Shown: positions 19,443-29,854, counted from the first letter of the stretch. The stretch is 64,000 bases of DNA from Paracoccaceae bacterium (GCA_009773375.1 WRPH01000008.1:92006-156005); one strand, 5' to 3'. Numbers and translations are program-made. The notes: generated by a model not told the origin, from the sequence alone.

Positions 19443-20576
19443 GTGAAAATTACCGGTTCAAGGGGGGCGAAGGCCCTTGCCCTTGTGGCGCTTGTTGGCG
19501 CGGTTGGGGCCTGTGGCCTGCCGCGCTCTGGCCCCTCAAAGGCAGAGATCTACAAAGGCTCGGTGCTGAAACAGGGCGACGCCTTTATCGTCGCGGTGAA
19601 TTCCCGCGTCACCCGCGCAACCGCCGTGACCCCTGCGCTGGGCTTCAGCTCTGCTTTCCGCACGGCTGGCGTGATCGGCTCGGATCAGATTTCGCCCGGC
19701 GACGTGCTGGGTCTGACCATCTACGAAAACGTCAAGGATGATCCGTTGCTGGGCAATACCGGCCAGCGGGTGTCGGCGCTGACCGAAATTCAGGTCGATG
19801 GCGCGGGCTATATCTTCGTGCCCTACGCTGGCAAGATCAAGGCCGCCGGGCAGTCGCCCGATGGCCTGCGCGACATCATCACCAAAAAGCTCGACACCCA
19901 AACCCCGGACCCGCAGGTTTCGGTGCAGCGGCTGGCCGGCGATGGCTCCACCGTATCCGTTTCCGGCTTTGCCGGCGCGCAAGGTGTGTTCCCGATCGAA
20001 CGTCCGACCCGCACCCTGTCGGCGATGATCGCCAAGGCCGGCGGAGTCACCCTTGAACCCGAGGTTGCCATCGTCCGCGTCACCCGCGGCGGCAAAACCG
20101 GGCAGATCTGGCTGCAAGACCTGTTCTCGAACCCCAGTCTCGACATCGCCCTGCGCCCCGGCGACAAGATCGTCATCGAACGTGACACCCGCGCATTCAC
20201 CGCGCTGGGGGCCACCGGCGCGCAAAACCGGGTGCCGTTTGAAACCCAGACCCTGTCGGCGATCGAGGCGATTGCCACCGTCGGCGGCCTGAATTCCGGC
20301 ACCGCCGATCCGACCGGCGTTTTCGTGTTCCGCAACGAACCGGCCGAGATTGCCAATGCCGTGCTGGGCCGCCGCGATCTGCAAGGCGATCAGCGCATGG
20401 TCTATGTGCTCGATCTCACCCAGCCCACCGGCATGTTCGAGGCGCGCGATTTCCTCGTCCGCGATGGCGACACCGTCTATGTCACCGAAGCGCCCTATGT
20501 GCAGTGGACCAAGACCCTGTCGGCGATCACCGGCACCACCGGGGCCGCCGATACGCTGGCCACTGCCGGGAATTAA
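19443..20576 (+). CDS. Wza/KpsD-like polysaccharide export lipoprotein
   Basis: A 377-residue protein with a lipoprotein signal (VALVGAVGAC, lipid-anchored Cys at about residue 24). A poly_export domain follows (ISPGDVLGLTIYENVKDD ... VDGAGYIFVPYAGKIKAAG), then two SLBB-type domains (VSVSGFAGAQGVFPI and QTLSAIEAIATVGGL). It should form the periplasmic/outer-membrane channel for the capsule. I chose the GTG at 19443 because AAAGGAG lies eight bases upstream; the longer ATG frame adds a non-signal leader overlapping the kpsS end. Confidence 0.88.
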   Translation: MKITGSRGAKALALVALVGAVGACGLPRSGPSKAEIYKGSVLKQGDAFIVAVNSRVTRATAVTPALGFSSAFRTAGVIGSDQISPGDVLGLTIYENVKDDPLLGNTGQRVSALTEIQVDGAGYIFVPYAGKIKAAGQSPDGLRDIITKKLDTQTPDPQVSVQRLAGDGSTVSVSGFAGAQGVFPIERPTRTLSAMIAKAGGVTLEPEVAIVRVTRGGKTGQIWLQDLFSNPSLDIALRPGDKIVIERDTRAFTALGATGAQNRVPFETQTLSAIEAIATVGGLNSGTADPTGVFVFRNEPAEIANAVLGRRDLQGDQRMVYVLDLTQPTGMFEARDFLVRDGDTVYVTEAPYVQWTKTLSAITGTTGAADTLATAGN

Positions 20577-20579
20577 CCC

Positions 20580-22643
20580 TTGTCCGGCAGCGGGCCCAAC
20601 AATCAAGCCGTCGGGGCGATCCCCCGGCGGCTTTTCTATTACAACGCGGGCTTTCTGTGGCAACCGCGCCTGCGCCGGATTCTGGCGCTGGCCGGGCAGC
20701 AGCTTTGCCTTGGTCGCCCCGGACCGGAAGACGGCGTCATCGTCTGGGGCCGCTCGCCCTATGCCGCGCGCGGCGAGGCGATGGCTGCGCGCTATGGCGT
20801 GCCGCTGGTCCGGCTGGAAGACGCGTTCCTGCGCTCGATCCGCCCCGGCCGGATGGGCGACGCGCCGCTTGGCCTGATCATCGACCCGCTCGGTGTGCAT
20901 TTCGACAGCGCCGCACCTTCGGCGCTGGAGGCGCTGCTTGCCCGCGCGCCCTTGGATGATTCGAACCTTCTGGCCCGCGCGCGTGACGGAATTGCCCGTA
21001 TCCGCGCGCTGGACTTGTCGAAATACAACCTTCACCTGTCGCACCTCGCGCCGCCCGCCCCCGGCTATGTGCTGGTGGTGGATCAGACAGTGGGCGATGC
21101 CTCGATCCGCCATTCCGGGGCCAGCGCCGCCCGCTTTGCCGAAATGCTGGCGGTGGCGCAAACGGAGCATCCGCGCGCCCCCATCGTTATCAAGACCCAT
21201 CCCGAAACCCAGCTTGGTCTGCGCCGTGGCCATTTCAGCCCGGCCGATCAGACCGACCGTATCAGCCTGCTGACCGATCCGGTTTCGCCCTGGGCGCTGC
21301 TGGAGGGCGCGGTCGCGGTCTATACCGTATCGTCGCAACTGGGGTTCGAGGCGATTCTGACCGGTCACCGCCCGCGCGTGTTCGGCCAGCCCTTCTATGC
21401 CGGATGGGGCCTGACCGCCGATGAATTTCCGCTCGACCGCCGCAAGCGCAGCCTGACCAAAACCCAGCTTTTCGCCGCCGCAATGATCCTTGCGCCAACA
21501 TGGTATGACCCCTGCCGCGATCAGCTGTGCAGTTTTGAGCAGGCGCTGGATCAGCTGGAGGCGGAGGCCCGCGCCCACCGCGAAGACCGCGCCGGTCATG
21601 TGGCGCTTGGCATGCGGCTGTGGAAACGCGGCCGGTTGCAGGCGGTGTTTGGCCGGGAAAAGCCTTTGCAGTTTCAGGATAACCCGGCAAAGGCTGTCGC
21701 CCGCGCCCGCAAAACCGGGCGGGGGCTGCTGGTCTGGGCGGGCAAGGACCCCGCCGATCTGCCGCCCGATCTGGTGATCCGCCGCGTCGAGGATGGCTTC
21801 CTGCGCTCGCGCGGGTTGGGGGCAAATCTGGTGCCACCGCTTAGCCTCGTCACCGACGACTTGGGAATTTACTACAATCCAGGTCGCGAAAGCCGGTTGG
21901 AGCGGCTGATCCTTACACCTTTGCCACCTGACGCCCGCCGGCGCTGCGAAAAGTTCTTGGCTGCGCTGATTGCCGCACGGCTGTCGAAATACAACCTGCC
22001 CGGTAGCCTGCCCGATCTGCCCGAAGGCCCGCGCGTGCTGGTGCCGGGGCAGGTCGAAGACGATGCCTCGATCCGGCTGGGCGCGGGCAGCGTGAAAACC
22101 AACCTTGATCTGCTGCGCGCCGCCCGTTCGGCGCATCCGAAAGCAACGCTGATCTACAAACCCCACCCCGATGTCGAGGCGGGCCTGCGCCCCGGTGCGA
22201 TTGCGCCCGAAGCCTTGCACGGTCTTGCCGATATCGTCGCCGATCATGCCGACCCGATCCAGTTGATCGAAGCTTGCGACGAGGTATTCACCATCACCTC
22301 GCTGCTGGGGTTCGAGGCGCTGCTGCGCGGCAAGCGTGTCACCTGCCTTGGCGCGCCGTTCTACGCCGGATGGGGGCTGACCTGCGACCTTGGCCCGATC
22401 CCGGCCCGCCGCCAGTTTGCCCCCGACGGCCACCCGCTGCCGCGCCCCGGCCTGCTGACCCTGGCCCATGCCGCGCTGATCGCTTATCCGCGCTATTACG
22501 ACCCCGTCAGCCGCCGCCCCTGCCCACCCGAGGTGGTTCTGCACCGTCTGGCTGCCGGTACCGACGCGCCCACCGGGTTTGGCCTTCGCCTTCTGGCAAA
22601 GCTGCAGGGGCGTTTTGCCACCCATGCCCGGTTCTGGCGTTAG
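20580..22643 (+). CDS. kpsC: KpsC-type dual-domain capsule beta-Kdo transferase
   Basis: A 687-residue protein with a clear internal duplication: VRLEDAFLRS / RRVEDGFLRS, LSKYNL twice, DASIR twice, KTHPET / KPHPDV and GFEAIL...PFYAGWGLT / GFEALL...PFYAGWGLT. The two modules span about residues 40-330 and 370-640, as in KpsC, whose two glycosyltransferase sites extend the alternating beta-Kdo linker started by KpsS. The start is a TTG at 20580, three bases after the previous stop; no ATG is nearby. Confidence 0.92.
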   Translation: MSGSGPNNQAVGAIPRRLFYYNAGFLWQPRLRRILALAGQQLCLGRPGPEDGVIVWGRSPYAARGEAMAARYGVPLVRLEDAFLRSIRPGRMGDAPLGLIIDPLGVHFDSAAPSALEALLARAPLDDSNLLARARDGIARIRALDLSKYNLHLSHLAPPAPGYVLVVDQTVGDASIRHSGASAARFAEMLAVAQTEHPRAPIVIKTHPETQLGLRRGHFSPADQTDRISLLTDPVSPWALLEGAVAVYTVSSQLGFEAILTGHRPRVFGQPFYAGWGLTADEFPLDRRKRSLTKTQLFAAAMILAPTWYDPCRDQLCSFEQALDQLEAEARAHREDRAGHVALGMRLWKRGRLQAVFGREKPLQFQDNPAKAVARARKTGRGLLVWAGKDPADLPPDLVIRRVEDGFLRSRGLGANLVPPLSLVTDDLGIYYNPGRESRLERLILTPLPPDARRRCEKFLAALIAARLSKYNLPGSLPDLPEGPRVLVPGQVEDDASIRLGAGSVKTNLDLLRAARSAHPKATLIYKPHPDVEAGLRPGAIAPEALHGLADIVADHADPIQLIEACDEVFTITSLLGFEALLRGKRVTCLGAPFYAGWGLTCDLGPIPARRQFAPDGHPLPRPGLLTLAHAALIAYPRYYDPVSRRPCPPEVVLHRLAAGTDAPTGFGLRLLAKLQGRFATHARFWR

Positions 22644-22654
22644 GTCCATGCCGC

Positions 22655-22757
22655 TAAAGCGTGTCAGATTCAGATTGAATCGAAATTCGCTGCCTCTCGC
22701 TTGCGCTCGAACGCGATTTTCGATGAAGCTGTTTCTCTCAAAATCTGACACGCTCTA
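22655..22757. repeat. 103-bp nested palindromic intergenic repeat
   Basis: Outer arms of 16 bp (22655-22670 and 22742-22757, 15/16 complementary, AGCGTGTCAGATT type) enclose a second inverted repeat (22679-22690 with 22713-22724, 11/12 complementary, ATCGAAA..TCGC type). It fills the gap between the convergent kpsC and LdtR-like genes, and its right arm contains the latter's stop codon. It looks like a MITE/REP element and may act as a bidirectional terminator. Confidence 0.75.
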
Positions 22758-23252
22758 GTAAATATAGCGGATCTGTTCGGTCCAATACCGCTCCATCCGC
22801 TTCAGCGACTGGTTCATGTTTTCCATGTTACCGGCATCGACCAGCCCACGCTTGGCCAGCCCTTCGGCGTGCCGCCCGAACAGATCCGCCAGCATACCGC
22901 GCACCTTGCGGCCCTTTTCGGTCAGCCGCACCCGCACCGAACGGCGATCGATTTCTGATCGCTGATGGTGCATGTAGCCCAGTTCGACCAGCTTTTTCAG
23001 GTTATAAGATACGTTCGATCCCTGATAGTAACCGCGCGATTTCAGCTCGCCCGCCGTCACCTCGTTTTCACCGATGTTGAACAGCAACAGCGCCTGAACC
23101 GAGTTGATTTCCAGAATCGCCACGCGTTCGAATTCGTCCTTGATCACGTCCAGAAGCAGCCGATGCAGCCGTTCCAGCAGTGCAAGGTTTTCCAGATAGC
23201 CCGCCATCAGCACCTTTTGCGAGCCATCCAGCAGGGGGGAGTGTAACGTCAT
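22755..23252 (-). CDS. MarR-family winged-helix regulator (LdtR-like)
   Basis: A 165-residue regulator with a MarR-type winged helix: EINSVQALLLFNIGENEVTAGELKSR, then GYYQGSNVSYNLKKLVELGYMHHQRS and the wing DRRSVRVRLTEKG. The YYQGSNVSYNLKKL recognition helix is characteristic of the LdtR group, known in Liberibacter and rhizobia for controlling an L,D-transpeptidase and osmotic tolerance. The target here is unknown. GGAGA seven bases upstream supports the ATG at 23252. Its stop lies inside the palindromic repeat. Confidence 0.85.
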   Translation of the reverse strand: MTLHSPLLDGSQKVLMAGYLENLALLERLHRLLLDVIKDEFERVAILEINSVQALLLFNIGENEVTAGELKSRGYYQGSNVSYNLKKLVELGYMHHQRSEIDRRSVRVRLTEKGRKVRGMLADLFGRHAEGLAKRGLVDAGNMENMNQSLKRMERYWTEQIRYIY

Positions 23253-23340
23253 GTGCAGTCTCCACGGCCAAGATCATCTCGGCACAGAATCGGCACAAAA
23301 CGCAAACATAACGTAAACTCGCCTCGATTTTGGCGAAAAA

Positions 23341-24892
<1,552 letters not shown>

Positions 24893-24900
24893 AGGACCCC

Positions 24901-25314
24901 ATGTCCGGCGATCTTCCCGAGTTTTACTTTCGCATCCGTGACAACGGCGCTGCGGTGTTCCGGGTGGACACCGAGAACCGCCAGCGCCGGATCGACATGG
25001 AAGAAATCGCGCTGGTCAACGTCAAGAACGGCAATATCAAGCCGCATGGCGACCGCAAACTGACACCGCAAGAAATTGCGGTGATCGGCGATTGGGTCGC
25101 CAAACGTCAGGCCCTGCTGGCCGCGCGCGATGTCGATGATATCCTGCGCGCGGTCGATCACCTGAACCTGACAACGCAATGGGTGCAATCCAAAGCCTCC
25201 GAGGCGCAGATGGAAGAGGTCACCGACCTGCTGTTGCTGGCGATGCACGATCTGCGCTCGGTCTTGGTGCGCAAAAAGGCCGAACGGCTGATGAAGGGCG
25301 AAGCGGCGGAATAG
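24901..25314 (+). CDS. conserved hypothetical protein
   Basis: A 137-residue soluble, charged protein starting MSGDLPEFYFRIRDNGAAVF. It has a beta-rich N-terminal third and helical remainder (LTPQEIAVIGDWVAKRQALLAARDVDDILRAVDHL). No catalytic motif is seen. It follows the aminotransferase by eight bases on the same strand, so it is probably cotranscribed. I recognise no named family. Confidence 0.75.
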   Translation: MSGDLPEFYFRIRDNGAAVFRVDTENRQRRIDMEEIALVNVKNGNIKPHGDRKLTPQEIAVIGDWVAKRQALLAARDVDDILRAVDHLNLTTQWVQSKASEAQMEEVTDLLLLAMHDLRSVLVRKKAERLMKGEAAE

Positions 25315-25316
25315 TC

Positions 25317-25367
25317 AAAGCGGTTTGCGTTTTATCGGGGCCATGCCGGCTAAACTCAAACCGCTTT
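25317..25367. terminator. bidirectional hairpin between convergent genes
   Basis: A perfect 11-bp inverted repeat (25317-25327 with 25357-25367, AAAGCGGTTTG arms) lies between the 137-residue protein gene and the convergent MATE gene, overlapping the latter's stop codon. The A- and T-flanked arms suit a bidirectional terminator, although the 29-nt loop is long. Confidence 0.55.
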
Positions 25368-26715
25368 ACACCCGCGCCCGCATCCAGAACCGCGCCATCA
25401 GCAGCGCCGCCGCCAGCACCAGCCCAACCACCAGCCCCAGCCAAAGCCCGACCCCGCCCAGATCGGCGCCAAAGCCCAGAAAATACGCCGCAGGAATCCC
25501 GACGCCCCAATAGCTGACCGCCGCCGCGATCATCGGCACCCGCGTATCCTTGACCGCCCGCAACAGCCCCAGCGCCATCACCTGCATCGCATCCGCCATC
25601 TGAAACAGCGCCGCCATCACCATCAGCTTGACGCCAAAGGCAATGATCTCGGCGCTGCCAGCTTTGCTTTCATCCAGAAACAGCGCGATGATTTGCTGCG
25701 GCAGCGCCAGAAACAGCAGCACCATCACCGCGCCAAACCCGGCAGACAGCGCAATCGCCACCTTCGCCCCGTCACGCAAGCCCACCGCATCGCCCGCGCC
25801 ATCCGCCCGCCCGGCCCGCACCGTCGCGGCGTTGGAAAGCCCCAGATGCACCATGAACGACAGCGACGCCACCTCCATCGCGATGCCATGCGCCGCCAGT
25901 TCCACCGTGCCGATCCAGCCCATCATCAGCGCCGTCGCCTGAAACATCCCGCTTTCCGCCAGCGAGGTCACGCCAATCGGCCAGCCCAGCCGGAACACTT
26001 GCCCCAACGCCTGCCAATCCGGCCGCCAAAAGCGTTGAAACAGATGAAACCGCCGCAACTCTGGCAGCCATCCGGCGTAAATCGCAAGGATCACAAAGGT
26101 CAGCACCTGCACCGCCAATGATGCCCAAGCCGCCCCCGCCACCCCCAGCTCTGGTGCGCCCCAATAGCCAAAGATCAACATATAGGCCAGAATCAGGTTC
26201 ACCAGCACCGCCGCCAAGGTGGTCCACAACACCACCTGCGTCCGCTCCAGCGCCGCCAGATAGCTTTTCAGCGCCATCACCAGCAGCGCCGGAACCATCC
26301 CCAAACCGCCAATGCGCAGAAACTCCTGCGCCAGTGCCGCCACTTCAGGCTTTTGCCCCAAAGCCAGCAAGATCGCCTCGGATTGCCAGAAAATCGGATA
26401 GGTCAACAGCCCATAGCCGATGGAAAGCCAAAGCCCCATCCGGGTATCACGCCGCACCCGTGTCTCATCGCCCTGCCCCAGCGCCGTCGCCACCAGCGGC
26501 ATCACCGCCTGCGCAAACCCCGCCCCCAGAATGAACGTCACGAAAAAAGCCGAGCTTGCCAGCACCACCGCCGCCAATTCATTGACGCCATACCAGCCCA
26601 ACAGCACGGTATCGGTGACATGCAACGCCATCTGCGCCAGATGACTACCGACCAGCGGCAGCCCCAGAACCAACGTCGCGCGGCCATGTGAAATGTAGGA
26701 CATTCTTTTGATCAT
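25366..26715 (-). CDS. MATE-family efflux transporter (NorM-like)
   Basis: A 449-residue polytopic protein with about twelve TM helices in two homologous halves. The first half holds LVGSHLAQMALHVTDTVLLGWYGVNELA and the second LGWPIGVTSLAESGMFQATALMMGWIG, both MATE signatures. It probably exports cationic drugs in exchange for Na+ or H+. Two in-frame starts (ATG at 26715 and 26703) are possible; neither has an ideally spaced SD. Confidence 0.93.
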   Translation of the reverse strand: MIKRMSYISHGRATLVLGLPLVGSHLAQMALHVTDTVLLGWYGVNELAAVVLASSAFFVTFILGAGFAQAVMPLVATALGQGDETRVRRDTRMGLWLSIGYGLLTYPIFWQSEAILLALGQKPEVAALAQEFLRIGGLGMVPALLVMALKSYLAALERTQVVLWTTLAAVLVNLILAYMLIFGYWGAPELGVAGAAWASLAVQVLTFVILAIYAGWLPELRRFHLFQRFWRPDWQALGQVFRLGWPIGVTSLAESGMFQATALMMGWIGTVELAAHGIAMEVASLSFMVHLGLSNAATVRAGRADGAGDAVGLRDGAKVAIALSAGFGAVMVLLFLALPQQIIALFLDESKAGSAEIIAFGVKLMVMAALFQMADAMQVMALGLLRAVKDTRVPMIAAAVSYWGVGIPAAYFLGFGADLGGVGLWLGLVVGLVLAAALLMARFWMRARV

Positions 26716-26920
26716 ATGCCAGCATTACTCCGGCAAAATCACCACGACAAGCCAACTTGCATGCGCCAAGCGGGCAAAGCTCGCATCATCGGCCACCACC
26801 GCGCGGCGGCCATTGTTCGCCTGAACCCGACCGGGGGACCGTGAAAGCGACATAAGCAATATCATTCAAGCAGCTTTGCGCCTAGGCTTGCAAAATCCCA
26901 CGCGACGAAAGGGGGGTGCC

Positions 26921-27709
26921 ATGCAAGATAACAACGCGATGTTTGCCGATGGTGCAGCCTATGAACGCCTGATGGGGCGTTGGAGCCAGAAGATCGGGCA
27001 GCACTTTCTCGATTGGCTTGCCGCCACACCGGGCAAGGATTGGCTGGATGTTGGCTGCGGCAACGGTGCGTTCACCGAAATCATCCAAGCCCGCAGTGCG
27101 CCGGCCAGACTGGCCGGGCTTGACGCCTCGGAAAGCCAGATCGCCTATGCCCGCCAGCGCGCGGGCTGCAACGCGGCTGCGTTTCAGGTCGGCGATGCAC
27201 AGAACTTGGCATTCCCCGATGCCAGCTTCGATGTCAGCGTCATGGCTCTGGTGATCGCATTTTTGCCCGACCCGGCCCGCGCCGTGGCCGAATTGGCCCG
27301 CGTCACCCGTCCGGGCGGCACCTGCGCCAGCTATATGTGGGATCTGCCCAGCGGCGTGCCGACCTTCCCGCTCTACCGCGAGCTTGCCGCTTTGGGCCAT
27401 GTCGCGCCGATGCCGCCCAACGCCAAAATCTCCAGCAGTGCCGCGCTGCAACAGCTTTGGCAGGATGCAGGCTTTGAAGCGATCGAGGTGCAAACCTTCA
27501 CCACCCCGGTCATTTTCGATGATTTCGAGGATTTTTGGGCCTCAAACAGCGGGTCCGTCGGGCCACAGGCCGCCATGCTGCACTCTCTCAACGACGCGGA
27601 TCGCAGCAACCTGCGCGCGGCCCTGCGTCAGAAGCTCCCCACCGACGCCGCAGGCCGCATCGCCTATTCGGCAACCGCAAACGCGGTAAAAGGCCGCCGC
27701 GCAGGCTGA
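26921..27709 (+). CDS. class I SAM-dependent methyltransferase
   Basis: A 262-residue protein with the Rossmann methyltransferase motif I WLDVGCGNGAFTEII (about residues 38-52), motif II LAGLDASESQIAYAR and the post-motif LAFPDASFDVSVMALVIAFLPDP, typical of Methyltransf_11 enzymes. The substrate is unknown. A G-rich SD (GGGGGG) precedes the ATG at 26921; an earlier in-frame start is less likely. Confidence 0.88.
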   Translation: MQDNNAMFADGAAYERLMGRWSQKIGQHFLDWLAATPGKDWLDVGCGNGAFTEIIQARSAPARLAGLDASESQIAYARQRAGCNAAAFQVGDAQNLAFPDASFDVSVMALVIAFLPDPARAVAELARVTRPGGTCASYMWDLPSGVPTFPLYRELAALGHVAPMPPNAKISSSAALQQLWQDAGFEAIEVQTFTTPVIFDDFEDFWASNSGSVGPQAAMLHSLNDADRSNLRAALRQKLPTDAAGRIAYSATANAVKGRRAG

Positions 27710-27731
27710 CACGACCCGCGCGGCCACCGGA

Positions 27732-28700
27732 TCACCCCAGCCGCACCGCCGGATGCATCGCGGTATCCAGAATATGCCCCGCTCCGCTCAACACCTGACT
27801 TGCCCGCCCGACGATCAGCGGATCAGCATGCCCGATCACCTCGGCATCCTTGCCGGGATAGTCGATGGTTGACAGGAAATGCCGCATGCAATTCAACCGC
27901 GCCCGCTTTTTATCGTTGGATTTCACGATCACCCAAGGCGCATCGGCGGTATCGGTATAAAAGAACATCGCCTCCTTCGCCTCGGTATAGTCATCCCACT
28001 TGTCGAGCGATGCCTTGTCGATCGGTGACAGTTTCCACATCTTCAGCGGATCGGTTTCCCGCGCCTTGAACCGCACCAACTGCTCTTCCCGCGTCACCGA
28101 GAACCAGTATTTGTATAGCCGTATCCCCGACCGCACCAGCATCCGCTCAAACTCCGGCGCTTGCCGCATGAATTCCAGATATTCCGAGGGCGTGCAGAAC
28201 CCCATCACCCGCTCCACCCCGGCGCGGTTGTACCAGGACCGGTCGTAGAACACCATTTCCCCCGCCGTCGGCAGATGCTGGATATAGCGCTGAAAGAACC
28301 ACTGGCCCTTTTCCGCATCCGACGGCTTCGACAGCGCCACCGTACGGGCATAGCGTGGGTTCAGATGCTCCATATAGCGCTTGATGGTGCCACCCTTGCC
28401 CGCCGCATCCCGGCCTTCCATCAGGATCACGAACTTCTGCCCGGTGTCCTGCGCCCAGATCTGCACTTTCAGCAACTCGGCCTGCAACTTCGCCTTTTCA
28501 GCCTCATAGCTGACCCGGCCCATCAGCCGCGCATAGGGATAGCGGCCGCTTTCAAACGCCTGCCGGATGGTGTCGGGATCAACCGCCGGGAACTTCTTCG
28601 GCCCGGTCAAGCCTTCCCCGTCCGCCGCAAGCACCACCGCAACGCTGTCCACTTCCACGTCCGCCCCGACAACCTGCTCCATGCTGACAACCTGATCCAT
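27732..28700 (-). CDS. ppk2: polyphosphate kinase 2 family protein
   Basis: A 322-residue PPK2. Walker A is GRDAAGKGG, Walker B VFYDRSWYNRAG, and the lid region is KARETDPLKMWKLSPIDKASLDKW. PPK2 enzymes phosphorylate GDP/ADP from polyphosphate, or the reverse, linking polyphosphate to nucleotide pools. Of three possible starts (28718 TTG, 28712 ATG, 28700 ATG) I prefer 28700 because GGAGAG lies five bases upstream. An FNR-type site stands 61 bases upstream. Confidence 0.93.
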   Translation of the reverse strand: MDQVVSMEQVVGADVEVDSVAVVLAADGEGLTGPKKFPAVDPDTIRQAFESGRYPYARLMGRVSYEAEKAKLQAELLKVQIWAQDTGQKFVILMEGRDAAGKGGTIKRYMEHLNPRYARTVALSKPSDAEKGQWFFQRYIQHLPTAGEMVFYDRSWYNRAGVERVMGFCTPSEYLEFMRQAPEFERMLVRSGIRLYKYWFSVTREEQLVRFKARETDPLKMWKLSPIDKASLDKWDDYTEAKEAMFFYTDTADAPWVIVKSNDKKRARLNCMRHFLSTIDYPGKDAEVIGHADPLIVGRASQVLSGAGHILDTAMHPAVRLG

Positions 28701-28732
28701 CCGACTCTCCATCCTCAACTGTTACGCGACCG

Positions 28733-28774
28733 AGGCTAGGCCCGGCTGCAAGGCCGCAAATTGATCCGTGTCAA
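28733..28774 (-). promoter_or_regulatory. FNR-type site and -10 element upstream of ppk2
   Basis: TTGATCCGTGTCAA at 28761-28774 matches the FNR consensus TTGAY-N4-RTCAA. Reading towards ppk2, exactly 22 bases separate it from TAGCCT (28733-28738), which keeps the key T-A---T positions of a -10. That is the geometry of a class II FNR-activated promoter (site centred near -41.5), placing the transcript start about 25 bases before the ppk2 ATG. Confidence 0.6.
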
Positions 28775-28993
28775 AACGACACATCTTGCCCACAGGAATC
28801 GCGCCGCTGTGCGGTCAGCGCCACAGTCCGCCGCCTGCCAAACCGCGTCCCGGCGGGCAAATCCTGCCCCGCTTGCGGCAGAAATCAGCAAATCCTTCCG
28901 AACTGCCCCGCCCCCCTTTTCGCCGCCCGCAACAATGCCTAGTCTGCCCGCAAATACCCAGCCTGCCCGCAACCCGATGACGAGGAATCCCCA

Positions 28994-29653
28994 ATGATCA
29001 CGCTGTATGGTGTCTACCGCTCTCGCGCCTCGCGCCCGCTGTGGTTGCTGGCCGAACTCGATCTGCCGTTCACCCATGTTCCGGTGATTCAGGCCTACCG
29101 CCTGCCCGATCCCAAGGCCGCCGATGCGCCGCTGCACACCGCCTCGCCCGAGTTTCTGGCCGTCAACCCGCTCGGTCAAATTCCGGCCTATACCGAAGAG
29201 GGGCTGGTGCTGACCGAAAGCCTTGCCATCACCCTGCATATCGCCCGCAGCCACGGCGGCCCGCTTGGCCCGCAATCCAACGCCGAGGCCGCGCTGATGG
29301 AGCAATGGTCGCTGTTCGCCGCCTCTGCGGTGGAAACCCCGGCGCTGGAAATCCTGTATATCCAGGGCGACGGCGGCGATAAAACCCCGGAAGGTCAGGC
29401 CAATATCGCCATCAATGCCGAGAAACTCCGCCGCCCGCTGGGCCGGTTGCAAGCGCATCTGGAACAACATGATTGGCTGGTCGGCAACCGCTTCACCGCC
29501 GCCGACATCAACGTCGCCGAGGTGGTGCGCTACGCCCAGGGCCACCCCACCCTGCTGGCCGAATTCCCCGCCGTGAAAGCTTGGCTGGAGCGCTGCCAAT
29601 CCCGCCCCGCCTTCCAGACCATGTGGGCAGGCCGTCTGGCCGAACCGGCGTAG
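28994..29653 (+). CDS. glutathione S-transferase family protein
   Basis: A 219-residue GST: N-terminal thioredoxin-like domain (MITLYGVYRSRASRPLWLL; NPLGQIPAYTEEGLVLTESLAI with the cis-Pro and ES glutathione contacts), then an all-helical domain with DWLVGNRFTAADINVAEV. SR near residue 10 gives a candidate catalytic Ser. The substrate is unknown. GAGGAA lies about seven bases before the ATG. Confidence 0.92.
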   Translation: MITLYGVYRSRASRPLWLLAELDLPFTHVPVIQAYRLPDPKAADAPLHTASPEFLAVNPLGQIPAYTEEGLVLTESLAITLHIARSHGGPLGPQSNAEAALMEQWSLFAASAVETPALEILYIQGDGGDKTPEGQANIAINAEKLRRPLGRLQAHLEQHDWLVGNRFTAADINVAEVVRYAQGHPTLLAEFPAVKAWLERCQSRPAFQTMWAGRLAEPA

Positions 29654-29676
29654 AGCGTCACAAGGCAGCCACAGGG

Positions 29677-29703
29677 CAGCGCCCGAACGCCGGGCGGGCG
29701 CTG
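29677..29703 (+). terminator. terminator after the GST gene
   Basis: A perfect 9-bp stem (29677-29685 with 29695-29703, CAGCGCCCG arms) with a 9-nt loop ends 50 bases after the GST stop and is followed by CTGAAATAATTTTA, a T-rich stretch consistent with Rho-independent termination. Confidence 0.6.
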
Positions 29704-29802
29704 CTGAAATAATTTTAGGCACTTTATAGCTCAGCCCCTCCCGACGAACTTTTGCGCACGGCATCAGCAAAGCGCCCGCCCGAGGGGGGTGATGAGCGAT
29801 CA

Positions 29803-29854
29803 GAAATCCCCCAGTGGGGGATTTCCGCGAAGAACGCCCGGCCCGTGGCCGGGC
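29803..29854. repeat. tandem hairpins in the GST-map gap
   Basis: Two perfect hairpins stand side by side: GAAATCCCCC-AGT-GGGGGATTTC at 29803-29825 (10-bp stem) and GCCCGGCC-CGT-GGCCGGGC at 29836-29854 (8-bp stem). The 308-base gap 29654-29961 holds no credible gene. The arrangement resembles a repeated intergenic element, but I see no second copy in this window. Confidence 0.5.

Noticed and set aside
19536..22751. A 1071-codon open frame on the minus strand, antisense to the capsule genes
   Set aside because: It mirrors the codon periodicity of the plus-strand lipoprotein and kpsC genes, whose families are clear; its translation is low-complexity Arg/Gly/Gln-rich and shows no domain.
22655..22757. 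Possible insertion-sequence end or transposase remnant
   Set aside because: The arms are inverted repeats, but no transposase frame or target duplication is visible; a REP/MITE-type repeat is the simpler reading.
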